64,000 bases of DNA from Methylomonas sp. ZR1 (GCF_013141865.1 NZ_RCST01000001.1:682001-746000), one strand, 5' to 3'. Positions 44,004-53,130 are shown, numbered from the stretch's first letter. Notes: a model not told the origin generated them from the letters alone. Program-made: numbers and translations.

Positions 44004-44530
44004 GGCCGTACCACAGCTTGAAGGCGCGCGGTTTTACGCTGATAGAACTGTTAATTGCCATGGTCCTGATCGGCTTGATGAGCAGCATGGCGATGCTGGC
44101 GATGGGCAATGCCGATCACAGCAAGCAGCAACAATTGGAAGTTGAGCGGCTGGCAAAATTGCTGGCTCTGGCTGAGCAGGAAGCGATGATACGCGGCGAA
44201 AGTATCGGCTTGGAGTTGGTTGGCCAGGGTTATCGTTTTCTGTCGCCGGCACAAGGCAAGTGGCAGGCTGAGACTGGCGATGCGCTATTTAGACAGCGGG
44301 ATTTGCCAGCCGGTATGCGATTGGCTTTAAGCCTAGACGAAAAGCCAGTGTATCTGAATCAACGGTTCGGCGGCCAAGTACATCCTGAACCGCAGATTGT
44401 GTTTACCCCGGACGGGGCCTCTGCGATGTTTCAAATTGCTTTGGATTTAGCCAAAAGCGAGTTCCGGTTTTGGTTGAGTAATACGGCGGATGAGGGCTTG
44501 GCAATTTCCAGTGTCGCCGTGAAGCCATGA
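43988..44530 (+). CDS. gspH: Minor pseudopilin GspH
   Basis: 180 residues from the TTG at 43988, which overlaps the end of gspG. The prepilin motif is ARGFTLIELLIAMVLIGLMS. The globular part matches GspH (LLALAEQEAMIRGESIGLEL, FTPDGASAMFQIAL). It is a minor component of the pseudopilus tip region. The overlap of its stop with gspI's ATG (ATGA) indicates coupled translation. Confidence 0.9.
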   Translation: MGAKIRPYHSLKARGFTLIELLIAMVLIGLMSSMAMLAMGNADHSKQQQLEVERLAKLLALAEQEAMIRGESIGLELVGQGYRFLSPAQGKWQAETGDALFRQRDLPAGMRLALSLDEKPVYLNQRFGGQVHPEPQIVFTPDGASAMFQIALDLAKSEFRFWLSNTADEGLAISSVAVKP

Positions 44531-44904
44531 AATACTCCGGCAACGGCGGCTTCACGCTGTTGGAAGTACTAATTGCGCTGGCCCTGTTAGCCATCCTGAT
44601 GGCCGGTCTGATCAAGATTACCGCCGATAACACCAAGAACCTCTGGTACCTGGAAAACAAAACCATAGCAGCAACGATAGCCGCCAATCATGCGGTGCAA
44701 TTGCGTTTGGATACCGAAAAACCGGAAAACCGGGATGGATGGGAAACGATGGCTGGCAGGCGTTGGTATTGGCAGGCCAGGCGCGGTGTGACGCCGAGTC
44801 TCGGCGGCACTGTCTGGGATTACCGGATTGAGGTGTTTCTGGAAGGCGACAAGTCACCTTACGCCGGTCTGCTTAGTCATATTCCGGCAGGCCATGAAAA
44901 ATAG
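44527..44904 (+). CDS. gspI: Minor pseudopilin GspI
   Basis: 125 residues. The prepilin motif is NGGFTLLEVLIALALLAILM, and the short globular domain has the NLWYLENKTIAATIAANHAV segment characteristic of GspI. With GspJ and GspK it forms the tip complex that starts pseudopilus assembly. It overlaps gspH by four bases and gspJ by eleven. Confidence 0.92.
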   Translation: MKYSGNGGFTLLEVLIALALLAILMAGLIKITADNTKNLWYLENKTIAATIAANHAVQLRLDTEKPENRDGWETMAGRRWYWQARRGVTPSLGGTVWDYRIEVFLEGDKSPYAGLLSHIPAGHEK

Positions 44905-45472
44905 CGCCGGTCGCGGTTTTACCTTGCTGGAAATCCTGATCGCGATGGCCGTGTTTGCCATCATGGCGGCCATGGCTTATGCCGGTTTGCGTGCGGTGTT
45001 GGATGCCAGAGCCGGAACCGAACAGCGCTCGGAGAGCATTGCTGCGTTGCAGCAAACCTTGTATCTGCTGAACGAAGATCTGGCCCAAGCCTTACCGCGT
45101 TCTATTCGTGACGAATTCGGTAGCGAACAGCCGGCGTTTTCCGGTGGTAATGGCGAGGATTTGCTGACCTTGACCCGCAGCGTGCCGGAATGGTCGGCTT
45201 TGGCCATGCAAAGTCAGTTGCAACGAGTCAGTTATCGCCTGGAAAACGGCAGTTTGTACAGGCAAGTTTGGACCGTGTTGGATCGTACCCAACAGACGCA
45301 GTTTCGCCGGAAAAAATTGCTGGATGTTAATGCGCTTGAATTGCGCTTTTTCGGCAGCGACTGGACTACGCATTGGCCGGCAGACGGCAGCGGATTACCC
45401 AAAGCGGTGGAAGCGAATTTTAACTTGGCTGGTCTGGGTGATATGCGTCGGCTGTTTCTGGTGCGGGAATGA
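44894..45472 (+). CDS. gspJ: Minor pseudopilin GspJ
   Basis: 192 residues from ATG 44894, which places the prepilin motif GRGFTLLEILIAMAVFAIMA near the start; the frame is open further upstream (44828), but that would put an unusual 22-residue leader before it. The domain LNEDLAQALPRSIRDEFG and the RVSYRLENGSLYRQVW segment are typical of GspJ. It belongs to the pseudopilus tip with GspI and GspK. It overlaps gspK by four bases. Confidence 0.92.
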   Translation: MKNSAGRGFTLLEILIAMAVFAIMAAMAYAGLRAVLDARAGTEQRSESIAALQQTLYLLNEDLAQALPRSIRDEFGSEQPAFSGGNGEDLLTLTRSVPEWSALAMQSQLQRVSYRLENGSLYRQVWTVLDRTQQTQFRRKKLLDVNALELRFFGSDWTTHWPADGSGLPKAVEANFNLAGLGDMRRLFLVRE

Positions 45473-46404
45473 GATCGCTGCATCAGGCGCAGCGCGGCAT
45501 AGCGTTGATCACGGTGATGCTGATACTGGCTATCGCCACGGTCGCGGTGGTGTCCATGTCCAGCGCGCGGCAGCTGGATATACGCCGCACCGAAAATCAG
45601 TTGCGTAGCATGCAAGCCTGGGAATATGCGTATGGCCTGGAAAGCTGGGCTGTTGGCCGGCTGGCGGCCGATGCCAAAGTGGGTGATGTCGATGGTTTGG
45701 ATGACACCTGGTCCGAACCGCTGGCAAGGACAACTGTGGCCGGCGGTACGATGCAAGCGAAGCTTGATGACTTGCAAGGCCGGATCAATCTGAACAACTT
45801 ATTGGTCGAGGGCAAAGTATCCGCGCCCGATGTGAAACGTCTGGAGCGCTTACTGGCGGTACTGAAACTGAAAACCGAATTGGCGCAGGCAATCGTGGAT
45901 TGGATAGACGCGGATATGGACGCTAGCTATCCGCACGGTGCGGAAGACGAAACCTATACTCGATCCAAGCCGGCCTACCGCGCCGCGAACCGGCAATTTG
46001 CAGATGTTAGCGAGTTGCTGTTGGTAAAAGGCATGACGCGCGAGATTTATTCGAAATTATTGCCGTATGTGTATGTGGTGGAAGGCTACGCGCCGCTGAA
46101 TATCAATACCGCCAGCGCCATGGTGCTGCGCTGTTTGGCGGACGACATCAGCGCCGATCGGGCCGCGTCCATGTTCAGGGCCAGAGGCAAGCCTTTCGCA
46201 AAAGTCGCCGAATTTTTAAAGGACGAAGCGGTTGCCGATGCCGGCATCGGTAAATACGGCTTGGGTGTCAGTTCGCAAAATTTTTTATTACAAGGGCAAA
46301 TTGATATGGGCAAAACCCATTTGCAGTTTCAGTCGCAATTGCAACGCGATAGTGGTGGCGCGCAAGTGGTGAAGCGCCAGCGCCAGGGCTTGGCGCATGG
46401 CTGA
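45469..46404 (+). CDS. gspK: Minor pseudopilin GspK
   Basis: 311 residues, the largest pseudopilin. The prepilin-like N-terminus QRGIALITVMLILAIATVAV lacks the Glu at +5, the known peculiarity of GspK that fits its position at the very tip. Characteristic blocks are DDLQGRINLNNL, DWIDAD and the two helix-hairpin regions with NINTASAMVLRCL. It overlaps gspL by eight bases. Confidence 0.93.
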   Translation: MRSLHQAQRGIALITVMLILAIATVAVVSMSSARQLDIRRTENQLRSMQAWEYAYGLESWAVGRLAADAKVGDVDGLDDTWSEPLARTTVAGGTMQAKLDDLQGRINLNNLLVEGKVSAPDVKRLERLLAVLKLKTELAQAIVDWIDADMDASYPHGAEDETYTRSKPAYRAANRQFADVSELLLVKGMTREIYSKLLPYVYVVEGYAPLNINTASAMVLRCLADDISADRAASMFRARGKPFAKVAEFLKDEAVADAGIGKYGLGVSSQNFLLQGQIDMGKTHLQFQSQLQRDSGGAQVVKRQRQGLAHG

Positions 46405-47590
46405 GAAACTGCTGGTCAGATTCGGCGCCGAATCGGCCGATAAACTGGAATGGTTGAATCTTGCCGAGCCTGATAGCCAGCCGGCATCCGGCACGATGGC
46501 CGAGTTAACAGCGGCTGCGCAGGGTAAGTCTGTGCTGCTGTTATTGCCGGCTGCCTCGGTGTTGTTATTGCAAATCGAGCTGGCGGTTAAAACCACCGCG
46601 CAACTGAAAAAAGCCTTGCCGTTTGCCTTGGAAGATTTACTGGCCGAGGACGTGGAAAATTATCATCTGGTTTGGTTAAAGCAGGACCGGGATAAACTCG
46701 CCGTGGCGGCGATTACGCACGAAACATTAGCGGCGCTGCTTACACCGTTTCAGGAAGCCGGTTTGCAGCTGGATGGTGCGTATCCGGAAACCTTATGTCT
46801 GCCGTATCAGCCCGGACCAGCGACTTTGTTGCTCGACGACAGCAACGCCATTCTGCGCAGCGCTGCCTATTTGGGCGGTGGTGTGGATGCGCTGTTTCTG
46901 CCGCAGCTGTTGGAAAAAGTCCGTGCCGAAGGTGCTGATTTTCAGACTTTGCTGCTATGCAAAGGCAGCGAAGACAGCAAGCTGCCGGACGGTTTGGCTA
47001 TTACCGGTATGGACACGGTCATCAAAGCACCTTTGTCATTCATGGCGAGTGCCGTCGAATTATTGCCTGTAGAGCTGAATTTGTTGAGCGGTGCCTATGC
47101 TGTCAGCAGCCGAAAGGTAGACCGCTGGCAACAGTGGCTGCCGGCGGCCATTATTCTGGCGGTGGCCTTGGCGGTGCAGAGCTACGCCTTATTGCACACC
47201 TACTGGCAACAGCAAGCCGAGCTGAGCGAGTTGGAAGCAAAAACCCAAGCGCTGTTCAAACAAAGCTTTCCCGAAGTGAAACGTATCGTTAATGTCAAAG
47301 CCCAAGCCGAGCAACAACTGGCGCTGCTCAGAAAACAACACGATTCCGTCGGTAGCGGTTTCATGCGCTTGCTTTACCGGTCCGGCTTGGTATTGAAAGA
47401 CACGCCCGCCGTGCACCTGAAAAAGCTCAATTTCCTGAACGGCGGTTTGCAGTTGCATGTGGTTGCCGATGACATCGGCCAGCTGGAGCAATTCAAACAA
47501 CAACTGCAAAGCAGCATGCTGGTGAAACTTCAATCCGCCGATAGCGGCGCAAACGGCGTGGAGGCGCAACTTGAGATTCGCGAAAAATGA
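46397..47590 (+). CDS. gspL: Type II secretion inner-membrane protein GspL
   Basis: 397 residues. The cytoplasmic actin-like domain (~1-230) is followed by one membrane helix (WLPAAIILAVALAVQSYALL) and a periplasmic ferredoxin-like domain. The LLLPAASVLLLQIELAVK and KALPFALEDLLAEDVEN segments are typical of GspL. It links GspE to GspM and GspF at the inner membrane. It overlaps gspK by eight bases and gspM by twenty. Confidence 0.92.
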   Translation: MAEKLLVRFGAESADKLEWLNLAEPDSQPASGTMAELTAAAQGKSVLLLLPAASVLLLQIELAVKTTAQLKKALPFALEDLLAEDVENYHLVWLKQDRDKLAVAAITHETLAALLTPFQEAGLQLDGAYPETLCLPYQPGPATLLLDDSNAILRSAAYLGGGVDALFLPQLLEKVRAEGADFQTLLLCKGSEDSKLPDGLAITGMDTVIKAPLSFMASAVELLPVELNLLSGAYAVSSRKVDRWQQWLPAAIILAVALAVQSYALLHTYWQQQAELSELEAKTQALFKQSFPEVKRIVNVKAQAEQQLALLRKQHDSVGSGFMRLLYRSGLVLKDTPAVHLKKLNFLNGGLQLHVVADDIGQLEQFKQQLQSSMLVKLQSADSGANGVEAQLEIREK

Positions 47591-48086
47591 CTTAACCCAG
47601 CGTTTTGCTGAACTATCACCCAGAGAGCGAGTGCTGGGGCTGGGCGGTTTATTGGTCGTACTGGTGTATGGCGCATACCTGCTGTTTTACCAACCGATGG
47701 CGGAGCAGAGCCGCTTGCTGACGCTAAAAATCCAGGCGCAACAGCAAATCTATAGCTATTTACAACAAGTCGGCAACGAAGCGGCGGCTTTGCGGCAACA
47801 AGCCGCGGTTGATACGCCGGCAGTGGATGGCGGTAATCAATCGCCGCTGGCGTTAGTCGATTTCAGCAGCCAACAGCTGGATATAAAACCGGCGATCAAA
47901 CATCTGTCACCGGAAGGCGAGGACAAAGTCAGCGTCTGGCTGGAAAATCTGGCCTTCGACCGACTGATGTCATGGCTGACAATTTTGGAAACCAAACACC
48001 GCTTGCAAGTGCTGCAAATCGATGTGGAAAAACCGGCCGATGCGGACGGTATCGTTAACGCCAAAGTCTTGTTGGGCGTTGTTTAG
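47571..48086 (+). CDS. gspM: Type II secretion protein GspM
   Basis: 171 residues from TTG 47571, inside the end of gspL. The short cytoplasmic start is followed by one membrane helix (VLGLGGLLVVLVYGAYLLFY) and a coiled coil plus a ferredoxin-like periplasmic domain (KVSVWLENLAFDRLMSWLTI). It stabilises GspL. It is the last gene of the cluster; no gspN follows. Confidence 0.9.
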   Translation: MRFAKNDLTQRFAELSPRERVLGLGGLLVVLVYGAYLLFYQPMAEQSRLLTLKIQAQQQIYSYLQQVGNEAAALRQQAAVDTPAVDGGNQSPLALVDFSSQQLDIKPAIKHLSPEGEDKVSVWLENLAFDRLMSWLTILETKHRLQVLQIDVEKPADADGIVNAKVLLGVV

Positions 48087-48526
48087 CCCGCCTTCATATT
48101 AGCCTGGCCTTTAACGTCCGTCGCTCCCGCGCAGGCGGGAGCCCAGTGTTCCCAATCGATTGGTGAAGCGGTCGCAAGGCGTTTGCTTGTCGGGGAATGC
48201 CGTGTTCAGCGCACGCAGAGTTCGAAGCTTGCCATCCATGGCACCGGACGCCCTTAACCCGGCGGCATGACGGACTTTTTGGATTTAACTAACTTGCTCA
48301 ATAGCCAGCAAGGCCCTTGCCGTCGAGAGCTAGCGGCCACTAATACCTAGGCTACACCGAAAATAGCTTTATTTGATTCCCGCATCCCAAGCTTCTCCCG
48401 GAGGGAGAAGGGGTTTCTTCCTTAACTGAATCGCACTGATGCGACCCCCGCAAATAGAATCTTAGATTTCATCGCTCCCTCCCGCGCCCAGTCATCAGCT
48501 GAATTTTCGTGTTAGCAGCGGGCTTT
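48087..48526. other. Gene-free region with hairpin repeats after gspM
   Basis: No supported gene. Two hairpins stand out: GCTCCCGC-GCAG-GCGGGAGC at 48123-48142 and CTTCTCCC-GGA-GGGAGAAG at 48392-48410. The second is nearly the same as the hairpin inserted into dnaE2 (12548-12568). The rest shows no strong pattern. Either hairpin might end the gsp transcript, but neither has a T-run. Confidence 0.5.
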
Positions 48527-48544
48527 GTAATACAGATGTATTAC
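48527..48544. promoter_or_regulatory. Perfect palindrome GTAATACA-GA-TGTATTAC upstream of riboswitch 1
   Basis: The 8-bp arms are perfect, with a two-base centre. The right arm runs into ATGTCA, so that it contains TATTACAT (48539-48546), the complement of ATGTAATA that occurs three times upstream of the second riboswitch. A dimeric transcription factor site is likely; the protein is unknown. Confidence 0.55.
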
Positions 48545-48784
48545 ATGTCACGTTAATTTAACAATGCTGTAACCGAAACGCCGCTATTGCTCTGGAATAA
48601 TTCGCGCCAAGTTGAGGGGTTGAGGAACGGCCGTTCAGCAAAGATTCGGGAGCAACTAGGGAACACGGACGGCACGAACAAGGAGCGGCGAAGGAAGAGG
48701 ATAGGGAGGAGGCTAGGCGGAACATGGTCGCGGGGGCAACAAAGCGGCGCTGTCAGGATGTTAGATGGTGTCGAGTGCAATCTA
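48545..48784 (+). other. Purine-rich leader ahead of riboswitch 1
   Basis: About 240 bases without a credible gene. From ~48605 to ~48740 the plus strand is strongly enriched in A and G. Open frames cross it on both strands, but they have abnormal composition and overlap the riboswitch, so they are not called. No clear -35/-10 pair was found. Confidence 0.4.
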
Positions 48785-48868
48785 AAGCGTGTAAAAGCCA
48801 AACTCGTTGTGAAGCGGGGACGGAAAGTCACGGGTCTTGCAGGTCAAGACGGCTGGGCTGTCACCTTA
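48785..48868 (+). ncRNA. Cyclic di-GMP-I (GEMM-I) riboswitch upstream of the VPLPA-CTERM gene
   Basis: The order of conserved elements fits the GEMM-I aptamer: GCCAAACTCG (48798-48807) entering P2, a GUGA tetraloop, GGGGACGGAAAGTCACGGG (core with the GGACG..AAAG..C consensus), a P3 hairpin GTCTTG/CAAGAC (48834-48839 and 48845-48850) and the closing GGCTGGGCTGTCA. It ends ~40 bases before the ATG of a surface-protein gene, with a TGAGGT ribosome-binding site between, so control of translation is plausible. No terminator was seen in the expression platform. Confidence 0.88.
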
Positions 48869-48904
48869 TGTCATTAATCGAAATTTAAACATGAGGTTTT
48901 AAAA

Positions 48905-49696
48905 ATGAAATTGTCTAAAAAATTGTTGGCAGTTGCAGTATTGGCAGCGGCCGCTTCAGGCGCCGCGGAAGCGCGTATCCAAGCTATCGGCGATGCAACA
49001 GCAGACGGTAGTGAGTTTTTGTTTAACCTGGTTAACTACACAGCACAAAACTCTTACACGCTGGATTTGGGCATCACTGTTGAACAATTTTTGGCTAACC
49101 CCAGCCAACCATTGTCATTCACACTGAGCGACAACAACTTCCAATCGTTCGCTGCTGCTTACACTGCCGGCAACAACGTTACTTGGGGTGTTTCGGGTGG
49201 ACATGGATTACTGAACGACCCTTCAGATACTGCTAAGTATGGTTTCTATACAACTTCAGTAGTTCCTGCACCTGCTGCTTTCGATACCAACGCAGCAGAC
49301 ATTAGCAACAGCATGAGTAAATGGAATGATTTGGTCAGCTATATCCAAACTCAAGATGCTAATGCCAACAACCTGAGCACCTTCAAAACAGTCGGCCAAC
49401 AAGGCTACACTGCTGTTTACGGTAATGATTTGCAAACCGCATTGCCATTTACCGGGCAAGGCCAATTGGGCACCGCTTTGGCCTTTGTTCATGAAAAAGT
49501 CAATGATAGCGACTTCGACACTGGCGAATTAGTCACTTTTCCAGGTACATGGAATTTTGCAATCAACGGCAATGTCGGTTCATTGACCTACACCGCTGCA
49601 CCTGCTGCTGTGCCGCTGCCAGCCGCAGTTTGGATGTTCGGCGCCGGTCTGATGGGTGTACTGCGCGCCACTCGCCGTAAATCGCTGGCGGTTTAA
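48905..49696 (+). CDS. VPLPA-CTERM (PEP-CTERM class) surface/exported protein
   Basis: 263 residues. A signal peptide (MKLSKKLLAVAVLAAAASG, cleavage near EARIQ) opens the protein. The C-terminus is a VPLPA-CTERM sorting signal: VPLPAAVWMFGAGLMG, then a hydrophobic helix and the basic tail RATRRKS. Such proteins are processed by an exosortase and associated with extracellular matrix. The middle has no named domain. It is the first gene behind riboswitch 1, 100 bases before the PstS-like gene. The A/T-leaning, high-expression style of its codons differs from neighbouring genes. Confidence 0.88.
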   Translation: MKLSKKLLAVAVLAAAASGAAEARIQAIGDATADGSEFLFNLVNYTAQNSYTLDLGITVEQFLANPSQPLSFTLSDNNFQSFAAAYTAGNNVTWGVSGGHGLLNDPSDTAKYGFYTTSVVPAPAAFDTNAADISNSMSKWNDLVSYIQTQDANANNLSTFKTVGQQGYTAVYGNDLQTALPFTGQGQLGTALAFVHEKVNDSDFDTGELVTFPGTWNFAINGNVGSLTYTAAPAAVPLPAAVWMFGAGLMGVLRATRRKSLAV

Positions 49697-49796
49697 TCCC
49701 GCAAACGTCTTGAGCCGGCCGGATTCTGTTTCGCTGGTTCCCTCTTCAAGAACGGGTCGGCTCACACTCTAAATTCAATCAATTGAGAGATATACA

Positions 49797-51356
49797 ATGA
49801 AAAAGCAATTATTGTCTGCTGCTATCGCAGTGGCTTCTCTGGCAGGTTTCTCGCAAGGTGCATCCGCACATGCGCCTAGCGTTACGCCGGATATCGAAAT
49901 CTTCATGTCCGGCGCTAGCGCGCAAGACAAAGCCCTGGCTGCCTTGTTTGTGAACTTGTGCGACGCCGGTACTTTGGATGTATTTAAAGACAACGGTACA
50001 GCGGGTTCCGAAGGTAAAAACCATAGTGCTTATTTCTGCACACTGAACTCTACTAACGTACCCGGCCTGACCGTCAACGGTTCTGCGGCAACCACGGCTA
50101 AAGTCCTGTTCCACAAACGTTCTGCCGGCGGTTCTGCGCAAGGCGTTAACCCGCTGATCGACGGCGTGGCGATTGCGGCGATGCGTATCGACAACGGTAA
50201 CTGCACGCAACAAGGCGCGACCAACACTTGGTTTTGCAACGCCAGCGGCGCTAACCTGACCAACGTGCTGTCCGATGCCGGTATTTCCGATGTCGAGCCA
50301 AAATTGTTTGTTGGCCCAAACAAACCTTCAAACGCTTCTGCGGTTGATCCAGTGGCTGCCGACGCGGCTCTGAACGTGGTGCCTGCGGCGGCTTTGGTAT
50401 TTGGTGTGCCGGTTTCCGATAACTTGTACGTGGCTTTGCAAAGAGCGCAAAACCTGTTGGCCGGTTTTGGCGGCAGCTGCGCACCGGGCGATTACACCGA
50501 AGCCTGTATGCCTAGCTTGAGCAAACAACAAGTGGCTGAATTGATCTCCGGTCAAATCAAAAGATGGTCCGAGTTTAAAGTAAACGGCACTGCCTTAACC
50601 AGCTTGACTGCCGGTTTGACTTACACCGATTCCGATGGCACTGTCAGAAACGTTACCCCTAACGATACTAAAGTGCACTTTTGCAAACGTATCGACGGTT
50701 CCGGTACCGGCGCACAACAATACGTCAAATTCCTGAACAACCCTTGCAGTACTGCCGGTTTGTCACCTGATTGGACGGGTTCTAATTTAGCGGGTCCTGT
50801 TAAGCATGAAGTTAGCGGTTCCGGTGATATGGAGTTGTGTCTGGAAGACTTTGCCGACGGCGAAGCGGTGGCTAAACAAATCACTACGACTAATCCAGAC
50901 GTGTTCAACACTGCGGTTAACACTGCCGGTAACAGAGGCTGGGCCATCGGTCACCAAAGCTTGGAAAACAATGCCACGCACGCCAAGCATTACCGCTTTA
51001 TCAAAGTGGACGGTGTAGCACCGACTCTGGAACAAGCCTTCAGAGGCAAGTATATGGATTGGGTTGAGCAAACCTTCCAATGGCGTAAAGGTATCAGCGC
51101 GGATAAATCTACCGTCATCGCTAAAATCGCTGCCGACGCGGCTTCACCAACCATTCTGGCTACCGAGTTGAACATTGGTTTTGTTCACCCATTCGGTCAA
51201 TCAGGTTATCTGGCTATCGGTAACGGCAACAACTTCACCGACACCTTGAATGTCAATGCACCTGTTATGCCTTACTCGCACGCTGCCTCAGGTTCTTTGA
51301 GCAACTGCCAAGTGCCGGTTATCAAATCATCTACCAACACCAGCAAGCCGATGTAA
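49797..51356 (+). CDS. Secreted periplasmic-binding-protein-like (PstS-like) protein
   Basis: 519 residues. A signal peptide ends near ASAHAPS. The start of the mature chain, IEIFMSGASAQDKALAALF, and the block SKQQVAELISGQIKRWSEF resemble the phosphate-binding PstS/PBP2 fold, in which GSGT-type loops bind the anion (here DGSGTGAQQYVKF). Ten or more cysteines suggest disulfides and an extracytoplasmic place. It has no ABC transporter partner nearby; instead it lies between a surface protein and TpsB, so a structural or adhesive role is more likely than uptake. A GAGAG site precedes its ATG. Confidence 0.72.
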   Translation: MKKQLLSAAIAVASLAGFSQGASAHAPSVTPDIEIFMSGASAQDKALAALFVNLCDAGTLDVFKDNGTAGSEGKNHSAYFCTLNSTNVPGLTVNGSAATTAKVLFHKRSAGGSAQGVNPLIDGVAIAAMRIDNGNCTQQGATNTWFCNASGANLTNVLSDAGISDVEPKLFVGPNKPSNASAVDPVAADAALNVVPAAALVFGVPVSDNLYVALQRAQNLLAGFGGSCAPGDYTEACMPSLSKQQVAELISGQIKRWSEFKVNGTALTSLTAGLTYTDSDGTVRNVTPNDTKVHFCKRIDGSGTGAQQYVKFLNNPCSTAGLSPDWTGSNLAGPVKHEVSGSGDMELCLEDFADGEAVAKQITTTNPDVFNTAVNTAGNRGWAIGHQSLENNATHAKHYRFIKVDGVAPTLEQAFRGKYMDWVEQTFQWRKGISADKSTVIAKIAADAASPTILATELNIGFVHPFGQSGYLAIGNGNNFTDTLNVNAPVMPYSHAASGSLSNCQVPVIKSSTNTSKPM

Positions 51357-51421
51357 TCAGCATGTAACAAACCTTTAGTGTAATAGCTGGAGGTTCGCGC
51401 AAGGATGCGCATTGAATACAA

Positions 51422-51453
51422 ACAGCCTTCGCTTGCGGAGGCTGTCTTTTTTT
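51422..51453 (+). terminator. Strong intrinsic terminator just before tpsB
   Basis: ACAGCCT-T-CGC (51422-51432) pairs with GCG-G-AGGCTGT (51435-51445), including one T-G pair, and is followed by C and seven T residues. It ends only a few bases before the tpsB ATG at 51457 or 51466. No promoter fits between the T-run and the start codon. Confidence 0.8.
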
Positions 51454-51465
51454 GCGATGGGTGAA

Positions 51466-53055
51466 ATGAAACAACATTTGTTTTTAGGCTCGGTCCGTTT
51501 CGGTCTCGCGGCTGTGTTGCTGACGGCCAGCGCGCTTGGTCAGGCGGAAGAAACCGGCAATCAATTCGATTTACTGGAGCTGCGGATGAAGGGCAGCACC
51601 TTATTGGACCGGAAACTGGTTGAACGCACGGTTTACCGGTTTTTGGGGCCGAAAAAAACCATCGATACCGTGGAGGAAGCCCGTACCGCACTGGAAGAGC
51701 TTTATCGTAGTAAAGGTTATCAAACCGTCTCCGTGGATATTCCCGAACAGAACGTGGTCGGCGGCGTCGTGTATTTACAGGTGACGGAAGGCAAGGTGTC
51801 GCGCTTGCGGGTTACCGATTCCCGTTATTTCTCGTTGGGGGCCATTAAAGCCAAAGTACCTGAGCTGGCCGAGGGTAATGTCCCCAATCTACAAAAAATG
51901 CAGGAGCAATTGACCACGTTGGCCGGCGAGAGCCAGGATAGAACCGTGGTGCCGGTGCTGCGCGCCGGTGAAACGCCGGGCACGCTGGAAGTGGATCTAA
52001 AGGTGAAAGACGAACTGCCTTTGCACGGCAAGGTGGAAGTGAATTCTCACAATACGCAAAACACCAGCCGCTTACGGACCTTGGTATCGCTGCGTTACGA
52101 CAATCTCTGGCAAAAATTTCACAGTGCTTCGTTTATGTATCAAACCTCGCCGGAAAATCCGGACGAAGTGGAGGTTTTGGTGGGCAGTTATGTGCTGCCG
52201 GTCATTGATGACGATAAGCGCCTGGCCTTATACGCGGTCAGTTCATCGTCAACGTCGCAAATTGCCAGCGCCGGCGCCTTATCGGTGATTGGTAGCGGTG
52301 ATATTTACGGCGCGCGTTTTGTGTCGCCGCTGAAGACCCTAAATAATTACACCCACACTGCGACGCTAGGCGTTGATTACAAAGACTTTAAGGAAGATTT
52401 GAATTTATTAGGTTCGGATACCTTAAAAACCCCTATCAGTTATCTGCCGTTCATGGCCCAGTACAGCGGCAATTACCGCGATGCCGAGTCTTTGCTGTCT
52501 TTCAATGTGGGCGTTAATTTTGCGATACGCGGCTTGGGCAGCGATGAGCAGCAGTTTGCCGACAAGCGCTTTTTAGCCCGATCCAATTTTATCTATCTGA
52601 GCGGCGGTATGGATTACCGGCATGACTTGCCATGGGGTATGGAAGTGGCGGCGCGCATGTCCGGACAGATCACCGATTCGCCGTTGATCAGTAACGAGCA
52701 GTTTTCAATGGGTGGCTATCAAACCGTGCGCGGTTATTTGGAAACTAATGCGCTGTCGGATGACGGGGTGACCGCCTCGCTGGAATGGTATAGCCCCCGG
52801 CTGGTGCCGGACGAATGGGACGAGTTCGACAAAATGCGGGCGCTGGTGTTTGTCGATGCCGGGAAAGGCTGGATTGTCGATGCCTTGCCCGGTAATGCTA
52901 ATGAAATGGCGCTGGCCAGCACCGGCGTGGGTTTACGTTTCGATATGTTTAAACATGTGCAAGGCGAGTTTGATTTTGGTATCCCGCTGCTGGACCAAGG
53001 CACTGTCCGGCGCGGCGAGAATAGGGTGGACTTTAGGATTGCTACCCAATTTTAG
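51466..53055 (+). CDS. Two-partner-secretion outer-membrane transporter TpsB (ShlB/FhaC/HecB family)
   Basis: About 530 residues from ATG 51466, where the signal peptide begins (MKQHLFLGSVRFGLAAVLLT); ATG 51457 is close by, and the TTG at 51412 lies upstream of the terminator hairpin and is rejected. POTRA domains lie at ~30-190 (LLELRMKGSTLL, YLQVTEGKVSRLRV), followed by a 16-strand barrel with the motif MGGYQTVRGY (the VRGY tip of loop 6) and the C-terminal FDFGIPLL...FRIATQF. It exports its TpsA partner across the outer membrane; the giant gene at 53742 is the obvious cargo. Confidence 0.92.
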   Translation: MKQHLFLGSVRFGLAAVLLTASALGQAEETGNQFDLLELRMKGSTLLDRKLVERTVYRFLGPKKTIDTVEEARTALEELYRSKGYQTVSVDIPEQNVVGGVVYLQVTEGKVSRLRVTDSRYFSLGAIKAKVPELAEGNVPNLQKMQEQLTTLAGESQDRTVVPVLRAGETPGTLEVDLKVKDELPLHGKVEVNSHNTQNTSRLRTLVSLRYDNLWQKFHSASFMYQTSPENPDEVEVLVGSYVLPVIDDDKRLALYAVSSSSTSQIASAGALSVIGSGDIYGARFVSPLKTLNNYTHTATLGVDYKDFKEDLNLLGSDTLKTPISYLPFMAQYSGNYRDAESLLSFNVGVNFAIRGLGSDEQQFADKRFLARSNFIYLSGGMDYRHDLPWGMEVAARMSGQITDSPLISNEQFSMGGYQTVRGYLETNALSDDGVTASLEWYSPRLVPDEWDEFDKMRALVFVDAGKGWIVDALPGNANEMALASTGVGLRFDMFKHVQGEFDFGIPLLDQGTVRRGENRVDFRIATQF

Positions 53056-53079
53056 GGCGCGGTGGCTGAATGGTTGCGG

Positions 53080-53130
53080 AAGACGGGAGCGAATTAACTG
53101 GTGTCTTTGGGTTATTCGCTCCTGTCTTAA
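53080..53130 (+). terminator. Hairpin ending the tpsB transcript
   Basis: AAGACGGGAGCGAAT (53080-53094) and ATTCGCTCCTGTCTT (53114-53128) pair along 15 bp with one G-T pair and a 19-base loop, followed by AATTATT. It starts 25 bases after the tpsB stop. The T-run is poor, but the stem length suggests a transcript end. Confidence 0.6.

Noticed and set aside
48553..48831. 92-codon open frame on the minus strand over the same leader
   Set aside because: It is the antisense shadow of the purine-rich leader and the aptamer, with no ribosome-binding site or recognisable protein.
48858..48875. CTGTCACCTTATGTCATT as a third Pho box
   Set aside because: The two TGTCA cores are 10 and not 11 bases apart, and the first belongs to the conserved 3' strand of the riboswitch.
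48587..48877. 96-codon open frame on the plus strand across the leader and riboswitch 1
   Set aside because: It covers the aptamer, has an extreme Arg/Gly composition, and the RNA structure explains the sequence better.
51412..51465. TTG start for tpsB
   Set aside because: It lies upstream of the terminator stem, and the signal peptide begins at ATG 51466.
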